A stretch of 64,000 nucleotides of DNA from WTKG01 sp963735005 (lineage in GTDB: Bacteria > Actinomycetota > Actinomycetes > Actinomycetales > Demequinaceae). A program made the translations under genes and the position numbers. This document shows, in pieces, positions 15,760 to 23,991 of this stretch; within the stretch, counting starts at the first letter, position 1, and each line of letters starts with the position of its first letter. The stretch lies in contig CAVTJA010000010.1 of assembly GCA_963735005.1 (NCBI GenBank), positions 310,001 through 374,000 on the forward strand, written 5' to 3'. A model generated the notes under the pieces. That model did not search any database. It saw only the letters and a list, made by a program, of their open reading frames with translations, and was not told where the DNA came from.

Positions 15760-16962
15760 TTACTCAGAGTTGTCGGTGAGGCGCCACGGCGGGATGAAAC
15801 GGTGCAGCAGCAGAGTGGCAACGATGCCTACAGCGCCCGATGCAAACAACCCGGTCGCTGCCGAGATCGCCGCGCCTGCCGACAGCACCGCCGATCCTGT
15901 CAGGCCGCCGACGTCTTGCAGCGTCATCCACCAGCCCGTAAACACGGGGCGGCCCTGGACCGGGGCAACGTCGGCGCCGAGCGTCATGAGCAGGCCAGAG
16001 CCCCAGCCGTTCGCGACGCCAAGGAGCACCGCGAGCATCGTCAGCTGCGCTGCGGTCGTCGTGAAAGGGAAAACAATTGAGATCGCGGCAAACAACGCGG
16101 TAGACGGGATCGCGGTCCACCAGCGACCCCACCGGTCCATCACCAGGCCCGCGGGGTAGAACAGCAGCATGTCCACGGCCGTCGACACCGCGAAGATGCT
16201 CGCGATGGTCCCGTTGCTGAGCCCAATGTGCTCGCCCCACAGGGGAATCGCAACCAAGCGCACATAGCGCGCGGCATTGGTCATCCCAATGGCAACGCCG
16301 AGCGTAGACATCACGCCGCGGTGATCGCGCGCAATCTGACGCGCCGACACCTGTTTTGCTGCGACCGCGTGGAAGTGCTCCCTCCAGGCGGACGTGGGCA
16401 GCAATGACACCGCGCCTGCCGCGATCATCACGGCTGCGAACACGTACGCGAGCCGCAGCCCGACCCCGGTCTCCGACGAGGCCGCGTCGGCCGGTGCCAG
16501 CGCGGCGATAATGGCCGCGCCCACCACGGGGCCTACGAAGTTGCCGATTCGCCAGATGCCCGCGAGCGTCGTCAGCGCGCGTGCCCGATACAACTGCGGC
16601 ACCAAGCTGACTACCTGCGCCTGCCGCGACACGTGCACCGCCGCGTGACCCGTGCCAGTGAGCGTCGCGGCGATGAAGAACGGCACCAGATTCGTGCTCA
16701 CGGCACACCCGAGCGCAGCTACCGCAAGCGCCAGCAACGCCCACCCGGAAGCCTTCGCTGGGCCCCGCACGACGGACAGCTTGCCGCCCCACGCATTTCC
16801 GATGATGCGGCCCGCCATGTACGCGCCCACGGCAGCGGCCGCCAGGCCCTGCGACGCGCCAAGGTCAAGCGCGGACAGCGTGAGGATGGGGTACATCGCG
16901 CCCACGCCGATCTCCGACAGGATCGTCGGAATGTACGCGGACGTGGTCAGCGATCGCAACAC
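15760..16962 (-). CDS. Major facilitator superfamily transporter
   Basis: About 400 aa with roughly 12 hydrophobic helices (for instance ILTLSALDLGASQGLAAAAV, ALLALAVAALGCAVSTNLVP, TGLFASGAVGIVATLLLHRF). It is a cytoplasmic-membrane efflux or uptake permease; the substrate is not predictable. The GTG at 16962 is the best visible start, but the frame continues upstream without a good start and overlaps the DUF3027 stop, so the N-terminus may be longer (an upstream stretch encoding a charged Glu/Arg/Pro-rich lead is open). It is co-directional with DUF3027 and the cold-shock gene. Confidence 0.75.
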   Translation of the reverse strand: MLRSLTTSAYIPTILSEIGVGAMYPILTLSALDLGASQGLAAAAVGAYMAGRIIGNAWGGKLSVVRGPAKASGWALLALAVAALGCAVSTNLVPFFIAATLTGTGHAAVHVSRQAQVVSLVPQLYRARALTTLAGIWRIGNFVGPVVGAAIIAALAPADAASSETGVGLRLAYVFAAVMIAAGAVSLLPTSAWREHFHAVAAKQVSARQIARDHRGVMSTLGVAIGMTNAARYVRLVAIPLWGEHIGLSNGTIASIFAVSTAVDMLLFYPAGLVMDRWGRWWTAIPSTALFAAISIVFPFTTTAAQLTMLAVLLGVANGWGSGLLMTLGADVAPVQGRPVFTGWWMTLQDVGGLTGSAVLSAGAAISAATGLFASGAVGIVATLLLHRFIPPWRLTDNSE

Positions 16963-17008
16963 GGAGCGACGTGGGCGCTCCGCACTTGGTGCCTCTTCCG
17001 AGGCGGGA

Positions 17009-17923
17009 CTAGTCAGCGGACTTGTCCGCGGACGGCTCCACCTGGGGCTCCGCGGCCTCCCCGTCGGCGGATGCTTCCGCTTCGGGCGCTTCTGCGACGT
17101 CCGGCGCAGCGTCGGCGGGCGCCGACTTCGCCTCCGGTGCGTCTGCTGCCGGCTCTTCGTCTGCGGGGGCCTCGTCTGCCGAAGCTTCGGTGTCGAGGCT
17201 CTCCTGCGACATCGTGTCGACGACCGGCGCGTCTGCGGGCCATCGCGACGCCTGCTTGTCGAGGTCCGTCTGTGAGTGCGCGCCGCAACCGTGGTCGAGC
17301 GACACTACCGAGCCATCGGACGGGGACCACTCGTTCGCACATACGCCGAAGGTGCCGCGCAGGGAGCCCGCGATGGGGATCATGAAGGCGCACGTCGCGC
17401 ACTGCTCGGCGGAGGCGATGGCGGACGCGGCCGTGGGGCCGTGCGAGCCCCGGTACCAGCGGTCGGCGGCAAGCTCGCGACCCTCCGCCCCGAGCACGCG
17501 CTCGCGACCAAGCCCAAGCTCCCACAGGGCAACCTGGTCGGCGTCGGCGTCGTCCGTGATCTCGTAGCCGGGGACGACGCGGGGGTCGTCCTTCAGATAC
17601 GGCAAGACCATGTGCGCGTCGAGGTCGCCGGGTTGGACGCGGTCCGCCCACGGCACCCAGGCCGGGGCAAGCAGGGCGTCGTCCGCGGGCGTCAGGTAGG
17701 CCTCGCAGATCGCCGCCTCCTTGCCGCGCGGGGCGCGAGAGACCGTCACTTCCCAGATCCAGCCGCGATACCCCGGGATCAGGGCGGCGAACTGGTGCGT
17801 CACCAGGCGTTCGTCGACCTCCACGGCCGCCAGGTGGTCGCCGACGTGCGCGGCATCCTCGGCGGCCTCGATCGCGACCTCGCGCGCGAGGTCCACGGCC
17901 TTGATCAGGACGGTCTCGGCCAT
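17009..17923 (-). CDS. DUF3027-family protein
   Basis: 304 aa. Actinobacterial DUF3027 protein: residues 1-230 carry the conserved domain (VGDHLAAVEVDERLVTHQF, GYRGWIWEVTVSRAPRGKEA, ATCAFMIPIAGSLRGTFGVC, a possible metal-binding Cys set). The C-terminal about 75 residues are a disordered Ala/Asp/Glu/Pro tail. The function is unknown. The TGATG overlap with the cold-shock gene upstream and the shared strand suggest translational coupling; csp-DUF3027-MFS is a recurrent order in actinobacteria. Confidence 0.85.
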   Translation of the reverse strand: MAETVLIKAVDLAREVAIEAAEDAAHVGDHLAAVEVDERLVTHQFAALIPGYRGWIWEVTVSRAPRGKEAAICEAYLTPADDALLAPAWVPWADRVQPGDLDAHMVLPYLKDDPRVVPGYEITDDADADQVALWELGLGRERVLGAEGRELAADRWYRGSHGPTAASAIASAEQCATCAFMIPIAGSLRGTFGVCANEWSPSDGSVVSLDHGCGAHSQTDLDKQASRWPADAPVVDTMSQESLDTEASADEAPADEEPAADAPEAKSAPADAAPDVAEAPEAEASADGEAAEPQVEPSADKSAD

Positions 17924-18306
17924 CAGGAGTCCAACTGTTCGGCGACGGCGCGCAGCACTGCCGCGACCTTGCCAGCCTTGGCTGGCTCGGGGTACTTGCC
18001 CTTGCGCAGGCCATTGGAGACGCCGTCAAGCATCTTGATGAGGTCCTCGATGATCACGGTCATGTCGTCCGTGGGCTTGCGCAGCCCCTCGGAGACGGAG
18101 CGTGGCGCCTCGAGCACGTTCACGGTCATGGCGGAGGGGCCGCGGCGGCCGTCGGCGATCGAGTATTCGACGCGCGTCCCTGGACGCGGGTTCGGGACGT
18201 CCGCGGGCAGCGCCGAGGCGTGCAGGAACGCCTCTTCGCCCTCATCGCTCTGGATGAAACCGAAACCCTTGTCAGCGTCGTACCACTTGACCTTGCCCGT
18301 GGGCAT
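17923..18306 (-). CDS. Cold-shock-domain protein with C-terminal extension
   Basis: 127 aa from the ATG at 18306 (MPTGKVKWYDADKGFGFIQS). The nucleic-acid binding RNP motifs KGFGFIQ and EAFLHASAL are intact in residues 1-68. An extra 60-residue helical extension follows (DDMTVIIEDLIKMLDGVSNG and a Lys/Ala-rich end) that ordinary CspA proteins lack. The frame is open to 18333 but the second ATG gives the canonical start. It overlaps the DUF3027 start as TGATG. A role in RNA chaperoning is expected; the extension may mediate a partner contact (inference). Confidence 0.9.
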   Translation of the reverse strand: MPTGKVKWYDADKGFGFIQSDEGEEAFLHASALPADVPNPRPGTRVEYSIADGRRGPSAMTVNVLEAPRSVSEGLRKPTDDMTVIIEDLIKMLDGVSNGLRKGKYPEPAKAGKVAAVLRAVAEQLDS

Positions 18307-18412
18307 GACTACCTCGCTTGCTCCTTGCGACACCCGTCGCAGCGCCGACGCTTCTGCGCCGGCGTGCTCCTATTCTAGCGGGCGTTCGGGCGGTGCCACC
18401 GTGCCCGGCGAT

Positions 18413-18430
18413 TCTCAGGAAACTCTCAGG
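18413..18430 (+). promoter_or_regulatory. Tandem repeat, likely response-regulator binding site
   Basis: Two exact copies of TCTCAGG (18413-18419 and 18424-18430) are separated by 4 bases, giving the 11-base period used by OmpR-family regulators that bind as dimers on one DNA face. They sit 22 bases before the response-regulator start, so autoregulation is likely. The downstream CTTGAG pair (18431-18436 and 18444-18449) may extend the site. Confidence 0.45.
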
Positions 18431-18451
18431 CTTGAGCGCCACACTTGAGCC

Positions 18452-19165
18452 ATGACCGACGCTCAGCAGCCGGCAGTATCAGCGCATCGCATCCTCGTGG
18501 TTGACGACGAGCCCGACCTGCGGGAGCTGCTCACCACGTCGCTCACCTACGCCGGCTTCGACGTGAGCGCGGCCGCCAACGGGAACCAGGCGCTCGCCGC
18601 AGTCGCGGACCGCCGTCCGCACCTGATCGTGCTTGACGTGATGATGCCGGACATGGACGGCTTCACCGTGACCCGCAAGTTGCGCGCGCGGGGCGACAAC
18701 ATGCCGATCATCTTCCTCACGGCCCGCGACACCGCGAACGACGCCGTCGCGGGCCTCACCGTGGGCGGCGACGACTACGTGTCGAAGCCGTTCTCGCTCG
18801 CCGAGCTGGTGGCGCGTATCCAGGCCATCTTGCGGCGCTCCGACCACGCCGCGCCGTCGTCCGAAGCGCTCACCGTGGGCGACCTCGTGCTCGACGACGA
18901 CGCGCACGAAGCCACGCGCGCGGGCCAGCCCTTGGACCTGTCGCCCACCGAATTCACGCTGCTGCGCTACATGATGGAGAACGCGGGCCGGGTGCTGTCG
19001 AAGTCGCGGATACTCGACCACGTATGGCAGTACCAATGGGACGGCGACGGCGCGATCGTCGAGACCTACGTGTCCTACCTCCGCAAGAAGGTTGACGCGC
19101 CGTTTGGCACGCCGATGATCCACACCAAGCGCGGCGTGGGCTACGTGCTCAAGGCGCCGACATGA
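18452..19165 (+). CDS. OmpR/PhoB-family response regulator
   Basis: 237 aa. The receiver domain (about residues 12-125) has the acidic pocket in LVVDDEPDLRE, the phospho-acceptor Asp in IVLDVMMPDMDG, Thr in IFLTARDT and Lys in VSKPFSL. The winged-helix domain (about residues 140-236) has SPTEFTLLRYMMENAGRVLS and YVSYLRKKVDAPFG. It overlaps the sensor kinase start by 4 bases (ATGA), so the pair is translationally coupled. No target gene is obvious except its own promoter repeat; similarity to the TrcR group is an impression, not a search. Confidence 0.93.
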   Translation: MTDAQQPAVSAHRILVVDDEPDLRELLTTSLTYAGFDVSAAANGNQALAAVADRRPHLIVLDVMMPDMDGFTVTRKLRARGDNMPIIFLTARDTANDAVAGLTVGGDDYVSKPFSLAELVARIQAILRRSDHAAPSSEALTVGDLVLDDDAHEATRAGQPLDLSPTEFTLLRYMMENAGRVLSKSRILDHVWQYQWDGDGAIVETYVSYLRKKVDAPFGTPMIHTKRGVGYVLKAPT

Positions 19166-20559
19166 GCCGGTGGCCGCTGCGGGTGCAGCTCCCTGCCATC
19201 GCGATCGCACTGCTCGTCGTCGCCGAGTTGTTGGTCGGGATCGTGGCCGTCACCATTCTCAAGCGCACGCTTGTCGAACAGGTTGACGCGCGCCTCACCG
19301 AGGCTGCCGGCGCGCTCACCGAGCGCCCGCGAGTCGGCAGCGGGCAGCCCGGCGGCCCCGGCGGTCGGGTGCAGAACGCCGACCTCCCGTCCGACTACGT
19401 GGTCGTGTATCACGACGCCGACGGCAAGGTCTTCGCCACGGTCTCGTCTGGTGTTCGCGTCTCCGAGGAGGACGCGCCAAGCCTCGTCCTCGACCTCGAG
19501 GCCGTGGAGCCGTACACCACGCGCGTCGACGGTGGCCTCCAGTGGTGGCGGGTGTTCACCGTGGACGCGCCGAACCGGCGCGGCACCGTTACGGTCGCGC
19601 TCCCGCTACGCGACGTCACCGAGGCGACGGCGGCGCTACGACGCACAGTGCTGATCGTGGCGGGGCTGTCCGCCGTGGTCGGCGCGGCGATCGCGTGGGC
19701 CGCCACTCGCCAGTCGCTGCGGCCGCTACGCCAGGCCGAGGAGACCGCCGCCAGGATCACCGACGGCAACCTCACCCTCCGCCTCGCCCCCGGCAACGAG
19801 GGAACGGAGGCTGGCTCCCTCGCGGCATCACTCAATTCAATGCTCGACAAGCTCGACGATGCCTTCAAGGCGCAGGCGCGCTCGGAGGAGAAGTTGCGGG
19901 CGTTCCTGTCCGATGCGTCGCACGAGTTGCGCACGCCGCTCGCCGCGATTCAGGGCTACGCGGAGCTCCAGCGGACCGGCAGCGCGCCACCGGACAACAA
20001 GGCCATCGAGCGCATCGAGGCCAACGCCAAGCGGATGGGTGCGCTGGTCGATGACCTGCTCGTTCTCGCACGCTTCGACGAGACGCCCGCGAGCCTCGGC
20101 GGCAACGAACGCCTAGACCTGGCGCAGCTCGCGGAGGACGCCGTGGCGGACATCCGCGCGCAGGCGCCCGACCGGACGGTGACCTGCACCGTCGAGTCCG
20201 GACCGATGGACGTCGTCGGCAGTGAGCGCCAGGTGCGCCAGCTACTCGCCAACCTCGGCGCGAACGCCTTGTGCCACACCCCTGCCGGCACGGCGATCGA
20301 CATCAGTTGCGGGCGGACTTCGCGGGCCGCGACGGTAACCGTGAGGGATCACGGTCCAGGAGTTCCTGCCAGCGCCAGGGAGCGAGTCTTCGACCGGTTC
20401 TATCGCGTTGACACGTCGCGCACGCGCGACACGGGCGGCAGCGGCCTGGGGCTGTCGATCGTCGCCGCAATCGTGGAGGCGCACGGCGGCACAGTCCGGG
20501 CTCTTGATGCCGACGGCGGCGGCGCGGCGTTCGTCGTCTCGCTGCCCCTTGCCGACTGA
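19162..20559 (+). CDS. Sensor histidine kinase
   Basis: 465 aa. Two membrane segments (about residues 10-30 and 155-178) enclose an extracytoplasmic sensor of about 125 residues. HAMP, HisKA and HATPase follow: the phospho-acceptor His is in FLSDASHELRTPLAAIQGYA, and the ATP site has NLGANALCHTPAG, DHGPGVPAS, FDRFYRVD and GGSGLGLSIVAA boxes. The signal cannot be told; the sensor has no recognisable binding motif. It is the partner of the preceding regulator; the WXG100 gene comes 160 bases later. Confidence 0.93.
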   Translation: MSRWPLRVQLPAIAIALLVVAELLVGIVAVTILKRTLVEQVDARLTEAAGALTERPRVGSGQPGGPGGRVQNADLPSDYVVVYHDADGKVFATVSSGVRVSEEDAPSLVLDLEAVEPYTTRVDGGLQWWRVFTVDAPNRRGTVTVALPLRDVTEATAALRRTVLIVAGLSAVVGAAIAWAATRQSLRPLRQAEETAARITDGNLTLRLAPGNEGTEAGSLAASLNSMLDKLDDAFKAQARSEEKLRAFLSDASHELRTPLAAIQGYAELQRTGSAPPDNKAIERIEANAKRMGALVDDLLVLARFDETPASLGGNERLDLAQLAEDAVADIRAQAPDRTVTCTVESGPMDVVGSERQVRQLLANLGANALCHTPAGTAIDISCGRTSRAATVTVRDHGPGVPASARERVFDRFYRVDTSRTRDTGGSGLGLSIVAAIVEAHGGTVRALDADGGGAAFVVSLPLAD

Positions 20560-20719
20560 GCCGCGCCGCCGCCGCGCCCGTCCGCACACGCGCCGTCCGC
20601 ACGCCCGCCACTGATGTCCCAGGGTCGTCGTCGGCGAGCTCAGTCCACAGCCCCACACGCGACGCGGCCGACGTGTCAGACCCCTCCCTAGCGTCGTCCT
20701 ACCGACGAAAGGAAGAGTC

Positions 20720-21010
20720 ATGACCACGTACCACGTTGACGCGGCGCAAGTCGCTCAGGCGGCCGCGCGCGCGGGCGCAACCGGCGAGACCATTCGGGCA
20801 GAGGTGGCGGGCCTCGTGGGCCAGCTCACGCAGCTCGAGGCCTCGTGGCAGGGCGGCGCTTCCGCCGCGTTCACTGGCCTGCTGCAGCAGTGGCGCGCCG
20901 CGCAGGCGCAGCTTGAGCACGCGCTCGACTCCATGGGCTCGGGCCTGTCCCAGGCCGCCACGCAGTACGAGCAAGCGGAGTCCAACGCGGCGCGCATGTT
21001 CCAGCGGTAG
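20720..21010 (+). CDS. WXG100-family (EsxA-like) protein
   Basis: 96 aa. The central signature SWQGGASAAFTGLLQQW (Trp-x-Gly at residues 46-48) sits in a helical hairpin with flanking heptads; the N- and C-terminal helices are Ala/Gln-rich. WXG100 proteins are substrates of type VII (ESX) secretion, usually as dimers. There is no EccC/EccD-type machinery in the window, so this may be an orphan exported through a distant system. The RBS AAAGGAAG lies 5 bases before the ATG at 20720. Confidence 0.9.
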   Translation: MTTYHVDAAQVAQAAARAGATGETIRAEVAGLVGQLTQLEASWQGGASAAFTGLLQQWRAAQAQLEHALDSMGSGLSQAATQYEQAESNAARMFQR

Positions 21011-21028
21011 GGCGGCTATCGTCGAGGG

Positions 21029-21301
21029 ATGGCGCTGCTGATCGATCCCCCGCTGTGGCCGCGCCACGGTCGCGTGTGGGGGCACTTGGTGAGCGACGTC
21101 TCCCTCGACGAACTCCACGCGTTTGCCCGCGACGCGGGCATCCCGGAGCGCGGCTTCGACCGCGACCACTACGACGTCCCCGCCGACATGCACCCGCGCC
21201 TCATCGAGCTAGGCGCCCAGCTCATCGACGGCCGCGAACTCGTGCGGCGCCTGCGCGCCTCGGGCCTGCGGGTCACGTCGGCCGAACGTCACGATCGCTA
21301 A
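21029..21301 (+). CDS. DUF4031-domain protein
   Basis: 90 aa, close to the family norm. It begins MALLIDPPLWPRHGRVWGHL and has the conserved AGIPERGFDRDHYDVPADMH block with several acidic and His residues. The function is unknown, although the conserved charged block suggests an enzymatic or metal-binding site. It lies 18 bases after the WXG100 gene and could be in the same transcript. The 3' flank carries imperfect repeats (see findings) and leads to groEL in the opposite orientation. Confidence 0.85.
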   Translation: MALLIDPPLWPRHGRVWGHLVSDVSLDELHAFARDAGIPERGFDRDHYDVPADMHPRLIELGAQLIDGRELVRRLRASGLRVTSAERHDR

Positions 21302-21409
21302 CGTGTCGCTGCGCAGCTTTTCGCCCGGGCTCACCCGACGTTCAAGCTGAAACTGAGCGCCAAAGTCGTGCGCGGCTTTTCGCCCCACCCACGTTCTGGG
21401 TGACACAGA

Positions 21410-21438
21410 AAAAGGCGGGCGACGCGGTGTCGCCCGCC
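21410..21438 (-). terminator. groEL rho-independent terminator
   Basis: On the minus strand, a 10-bp stem (GGCGGGCGAC with GTCGCCCGCC, loop 5 bases) at 21414-21438 is followed directly by TTTTTC. It lies about 100 bases past the groEL stop, beyond the 22-bp inverted repeat. Clear intrinsic terminator. Confidence 0.8.
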
Positions 21439-21454
21439 GTGGTGCGGAAACGGA

Positions 21455-21524
21455 GCGGGCCGGAAGGCTTCGCTTCGAGGGGATCAAGCCTGACCGCCCC
21501 GAGAAGCGAAGCCTTCCGGCCCGC
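21455..21524. repeat. 22-bp perfect inverted repeat after groEL
   Basis: GCGGGCCGGAAGGCTTCGCTTC (21455-21476) is exactly matched by its reverse complement at 21503-21524, leaving a 26-base loop. It lies 16 bases beyond the groEL stop. It can form a strong RNA hairpin in either direction and may protect or process the groEL transcript before the true terminator at 21410. Confidence 0.9.
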
Positions 21525-21540
21525 GTACAAAGGTCTTCCG

Positions 21541-23169
21541 CTAGAAGCCCATTCCACCCATGTCAGGCGCACCGCCACCGGGCATCGAGTGCTCCGGCTC
21601 CGGCTTATCTGCGACGACGACCTCAGTGGTGAGGAACAGCGCGGCGATGGATGCGGCGTTCTGCAGGGCAGAGCGCGTCACCTTGACCGGGTCATTCACT
21701 CCCGCTGCGAGCAGGTCCTCGTAGACGCCGGTTGCGGCGTTGAGGCCGTGACCGATCGGCAGGCCCTTCACCTTCTCGACAACAACGCCGCCCTCAAGGC
21801 CGGCGTTGATGGCGATCTGGCGCAGCGGCGCGGACAGTGACAGCTCGACGATGCGAGCACCGGTGGCCTCGTCGCCGTCGAGCTTGAGGCCCTTGAACGC
21901 GGTGTTGCCAGCCTGGATCAGCGCGACGCCACCACCGGCGACGATGCCCTCTTCGACGGCAGCCTTCGCGTTGCGAACGGCGTCCTCGATGCGGTGCTTG
22001 CGCTCCTTGAGCTCGACCTCGGTTGCCGCGCCCGCCTTGATGACGGCGACGCCGCCCGCGAGCTTGGCGAGACGCTCCTGGAGCTTCTCGCGGTCGTAGT
22101 CGGAGTCTGAGTTCTCGATCTCCGCGCGGATCTGCTTGACGCGACCCTCGATGACGGCGGCGTCTCCGGCACCCTCGACGATGGTGGTCTCGTCCTTGGT
22201 TACGACGACCTTGCGGGCGGTGCCGAGCATGTCGAGCGTCGCGGTCTCAAGCGAGAGGCCGACCGACTCGGAGATGACCTGGCCACCCGTGAGGATCGCG
22301 ATGTCCTGGAGCATCGCCTTGCGACGGTCTCCAAAGCCAGGCGCCTTGACGGCGACGGCCTTGAACGTGCCACGGATCTTGTTCACGACGAGCGTGGCCA
22401 GGGCCTCACCCTCGATGTCCTCGGAGATGATCGCCAACGGCTTGCCCGCCTGCATGACCTTCTCGAGCAGCGGGAGCAGGTCCTTGATGTTCGAGATCTT
22501 CGACTCGACGAGAAGCACGTAGGCGTCCTCGAGGACCGCCTCCTGGCGCTCCTGGTCCGTGACGAAGTAGGGCGAGATGTAGCCCTTGTCGAAGCGCATG
22601 CCCTCGGTGAGCTCAAGCTCGAGGCCGAAGGTGTTCGACTCCTCGACGGTGATGACGCCTTCCTTGCCGACCTTGTCGAGCGCCTCGGCGATGAGCTTGC
22701 CGATCTCCGGGTCCGCGGCCGAGATGCCAGCGGTTGCGGCGATCTCTTCCTTGGTCTCGATCTCCTTGGCCATCTTGAGGAGTTCCTTGGTGACGGCGTC
22801 GACCGCGGCCTCGATGCCCTTCTTGAGGGCGATCGGGTTGGCGCCTGCCGCGACGTTGCGCAGGCCCTCGCGCACGAGCGCCTGGGCGAGCACGGTTGCG
22901 GTGGTCGTACCGTCGCCAGCGACGTCGTCCGTCTTCTTGGCAACTTCCTTGACGAGCTCGGCGCCGATCTTCTCGAACGGCTCCTCCAGCTCAATTTCCT
23001 TGGCGATCGACACACCATCGTTCGTGATGGTGGGCGCGCCCCACTTCTTCTCGAGTACAACGTTGCGGCCCTTCGGGCCGAGGGTGACCTTCACGGCGTC
23101 GGCGAGGGCATTCATGCCCGCCTCCATGCCGCGACGGGCTTCCTCATTAAAGGCAATGATCTTTGCCAT
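21541..23169 (-). CDS. groEL: 60 kDa chaperonin GroEL
   Basis: 542 aa from the ATG at 23169 (MAKIIAFNEEARRGMEAGMN), after a GGAGGA RBS; a longer frame to 23259 is ignored. It forms the ATP-driven folding chamber. Seen: LGPKGRNVVLEKKWGAPTIT, the ATP-site GDGTTTATVLAQALV, and the C-terminal AAIAALFLTTEVVVADKPE. The tail ends GGGAPDMGGMGF, the Gly/Met-rich type; some actinobacterial paralogues are instead His-rich. groES is not beside it, so the co-chaperonin must be elsewhere. Two CIRCE operators precede it. Confidence 0.97.
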   Translation of the reverse strand: MAKIIAFNEEARRGMEAGMNALADAVKVTLGPKGRNVVLEKKWGAPTITNDGVSIAKEIELEEPFEKIGAELVKEVAKKTDDVAGDGTTTATVLAQALVREGLRNVAAGANPIALKKGIEAAVDAVTKELLKMAKEIETKEEIAATAGISAADPEIGKLIAEALDKVGKEGVITVEESNTFGLELELTEGMRFDKGYISPYFVTDQERQEAVLEDAYVLLVESKISNIKDLLPLLEKVMQAGKPLAIISEDIEGEALATLVVNKIRGTFKAVAVKAPGFGDRRKAMLQDIAILTGGQVISESVGLSLETATLDMLGTARKVVVTKDETTIVEGAGDAAVIEGRVKQIRAEIENSDSDYDREKLQERLAKLAGGVAVIKAGAATEVELKERKHRIEDAVRNAKAAVEEGIVAGGGVALIQAGNTAFKGLKLDGDEATGARIVELSLSAPLRQIAINAGLEGGVVVEKVKGLPIGHGLNAATGVYEDLLAAGVNDPVKVTRSALQNAASIAALFLTTEVVVADKPEPEHSMPGGGAPDMGGMGF

Positions 23170-23252
23170 GGGGATGAGTCCTCCACGAAGATGTTGTCCG
23201 TCGGGCGAGCGGCGCCGAGGCACCGTGACGCACACGGCGGAACTGTTGTCGG

Positions 23253-23279
23253 TTAGCACTCTCTAGGCGAGAGTGCTAA
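23253..23279. promoter_or_regulatory. CIRCE operator (HrcA), perfect copy
   Basis: TTAGCACTC, 9-base spacer, GAGTGCTAA: an exact match to the CIRCE consensus, 84 bases before the groEL start. It lies within the groEL leader and is expected to bind HrcA, which represses chaperonin genes until heat shock. Confidence 0.97.
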
Positions 23280-23284
23280 CAGCG

Positions 23285-23313
23285 ATTTTGGCACTCTCAA
23301 CCCGAGAGTGCAA
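23285..23313 (-). promoter_or_regulatory. Probable groEL promoter overlapping the second CIRCE
   Basis: On the minus strand, TTGCAC (23313-23308) and CAAAAT (23290-23285) stand 17 bases apart, a vegetative-sigma spacing. Both hexamers are inside the imperfect CIRCE, so bound HrcA would block polymerase. Confidence 0.6.
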
Positions 23314-23314
23314 A
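23288..23314. promoter_or_regulatory. Second, imperfect CIRCE operator
   Basis: TTGGCACTC, 9-base spacer, GAGTGCAAA: the inner 7-bp arms match and the outer bases differ from the consensus. It is separated by 8 bases from the perfect copy, so the groEL control region has two tandem HrcA sites. Confidence 0.85.
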
Positions 23315-23367
23315 CGCCACGCGCAGGAGTTTCGCCCGCGCGGTAGCGCGCGGCCTCGAGGAAGGGC

Positions 23368-23982
23368 TTAGGTCGAGGGAGCCGGGGAGGGGTCGGCGTC
23401 CGGGAACGGGTCCGTGACGAGCACGATCTCGATGGGCCGCGACTCGGTAAGCCCAAAGGCGACCGCCTTGATGTTCAACAACTTCGCGAGCAGATCCACG
23501 GTGTCGCGGAGCTTCTCATCGTTGTAGCGGATCACGTTCGCCGGCGGCTTCGCGCCGTCCCAGTTGCCTGTGGCGACCTTCGTGAATTCCCCGCCGTCCA
23601 GGATGATGCCCTTGACCTTGCCGGCGAGCCCGGACTGCTTCGAGTCGTTGTACACGAGGATCTTCGAGCCGTAGCGGATGTCGGGCGGCGCGACGCTGAT
23701 GCTGGGGCTGGGCGACGCGGATGGGGTCGTCGACGGCGTCACGAATGGCGTCCAGGAGGCAGTGGCCGTCGGGGACACGCTCGGCTCGGGGCTCGCGAAG
23801 ATCGACCAGTTGCTCTTCGCGTAGAAGTAGCCGTAGGTGGCGCCGCCCGCCAGCAGGAAGATCGCGAACGCGGACACCACCCGCGTCCAGATGCGGGTGG
23901 GCGCACGGTGCACGCCGACGGCGGCGCCGTCCTGTGTCGCGAGGCGGCTGACGTCGTCCTGGGGTCGGTTTTCGGAATCCAC
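23368..23982 (-). CDS. Membrane-anchored LytR C-terminal-domain protein
   Basis: 204 aa. A roughly 33-residue cytoplasmic lead precedes one membrane helix (VVSAFAIFLLAGGATYGYFYA, about 35-55). A Pro/Ser/Thr-rich stalk leads to a C-terminal domain of about 100 residues resembling the LytR_C module (SKILVYNDSKQSGLAGKVKG, VIRYNDEKLRDTVDLLAKLL, IEIVLVTDPFPD). The module occurs at the end of LytR-CpsA-Psr wall-glycopolymer ligases and alone in many actinobacteria; its role is unclear. It lies directly upstream of groEL with its stop at 23368, so it does not share the groEL transcript start. Confidence 0.8.
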   Translation of the reverse strand: MDSENRPQDDVSRLATQDGAAVGVHRAPTRIWTRVVSAFAIFLLAGGATYGYFYAKSNWSIFASPEPSVSPTATASWTPFVTPSTTPSASPSPSISVAPPDIRYGSKILVYNDSKQSGLAGKVKGIILDGGEFTKVATGNWDGAKPPANVIRYNDEKLRDTVDLLAKLLNIKAVAFGLTESRPIEIVLVTDPFPDADPSPAPST

Positions 23983-23991
23983 GCGCAGATT

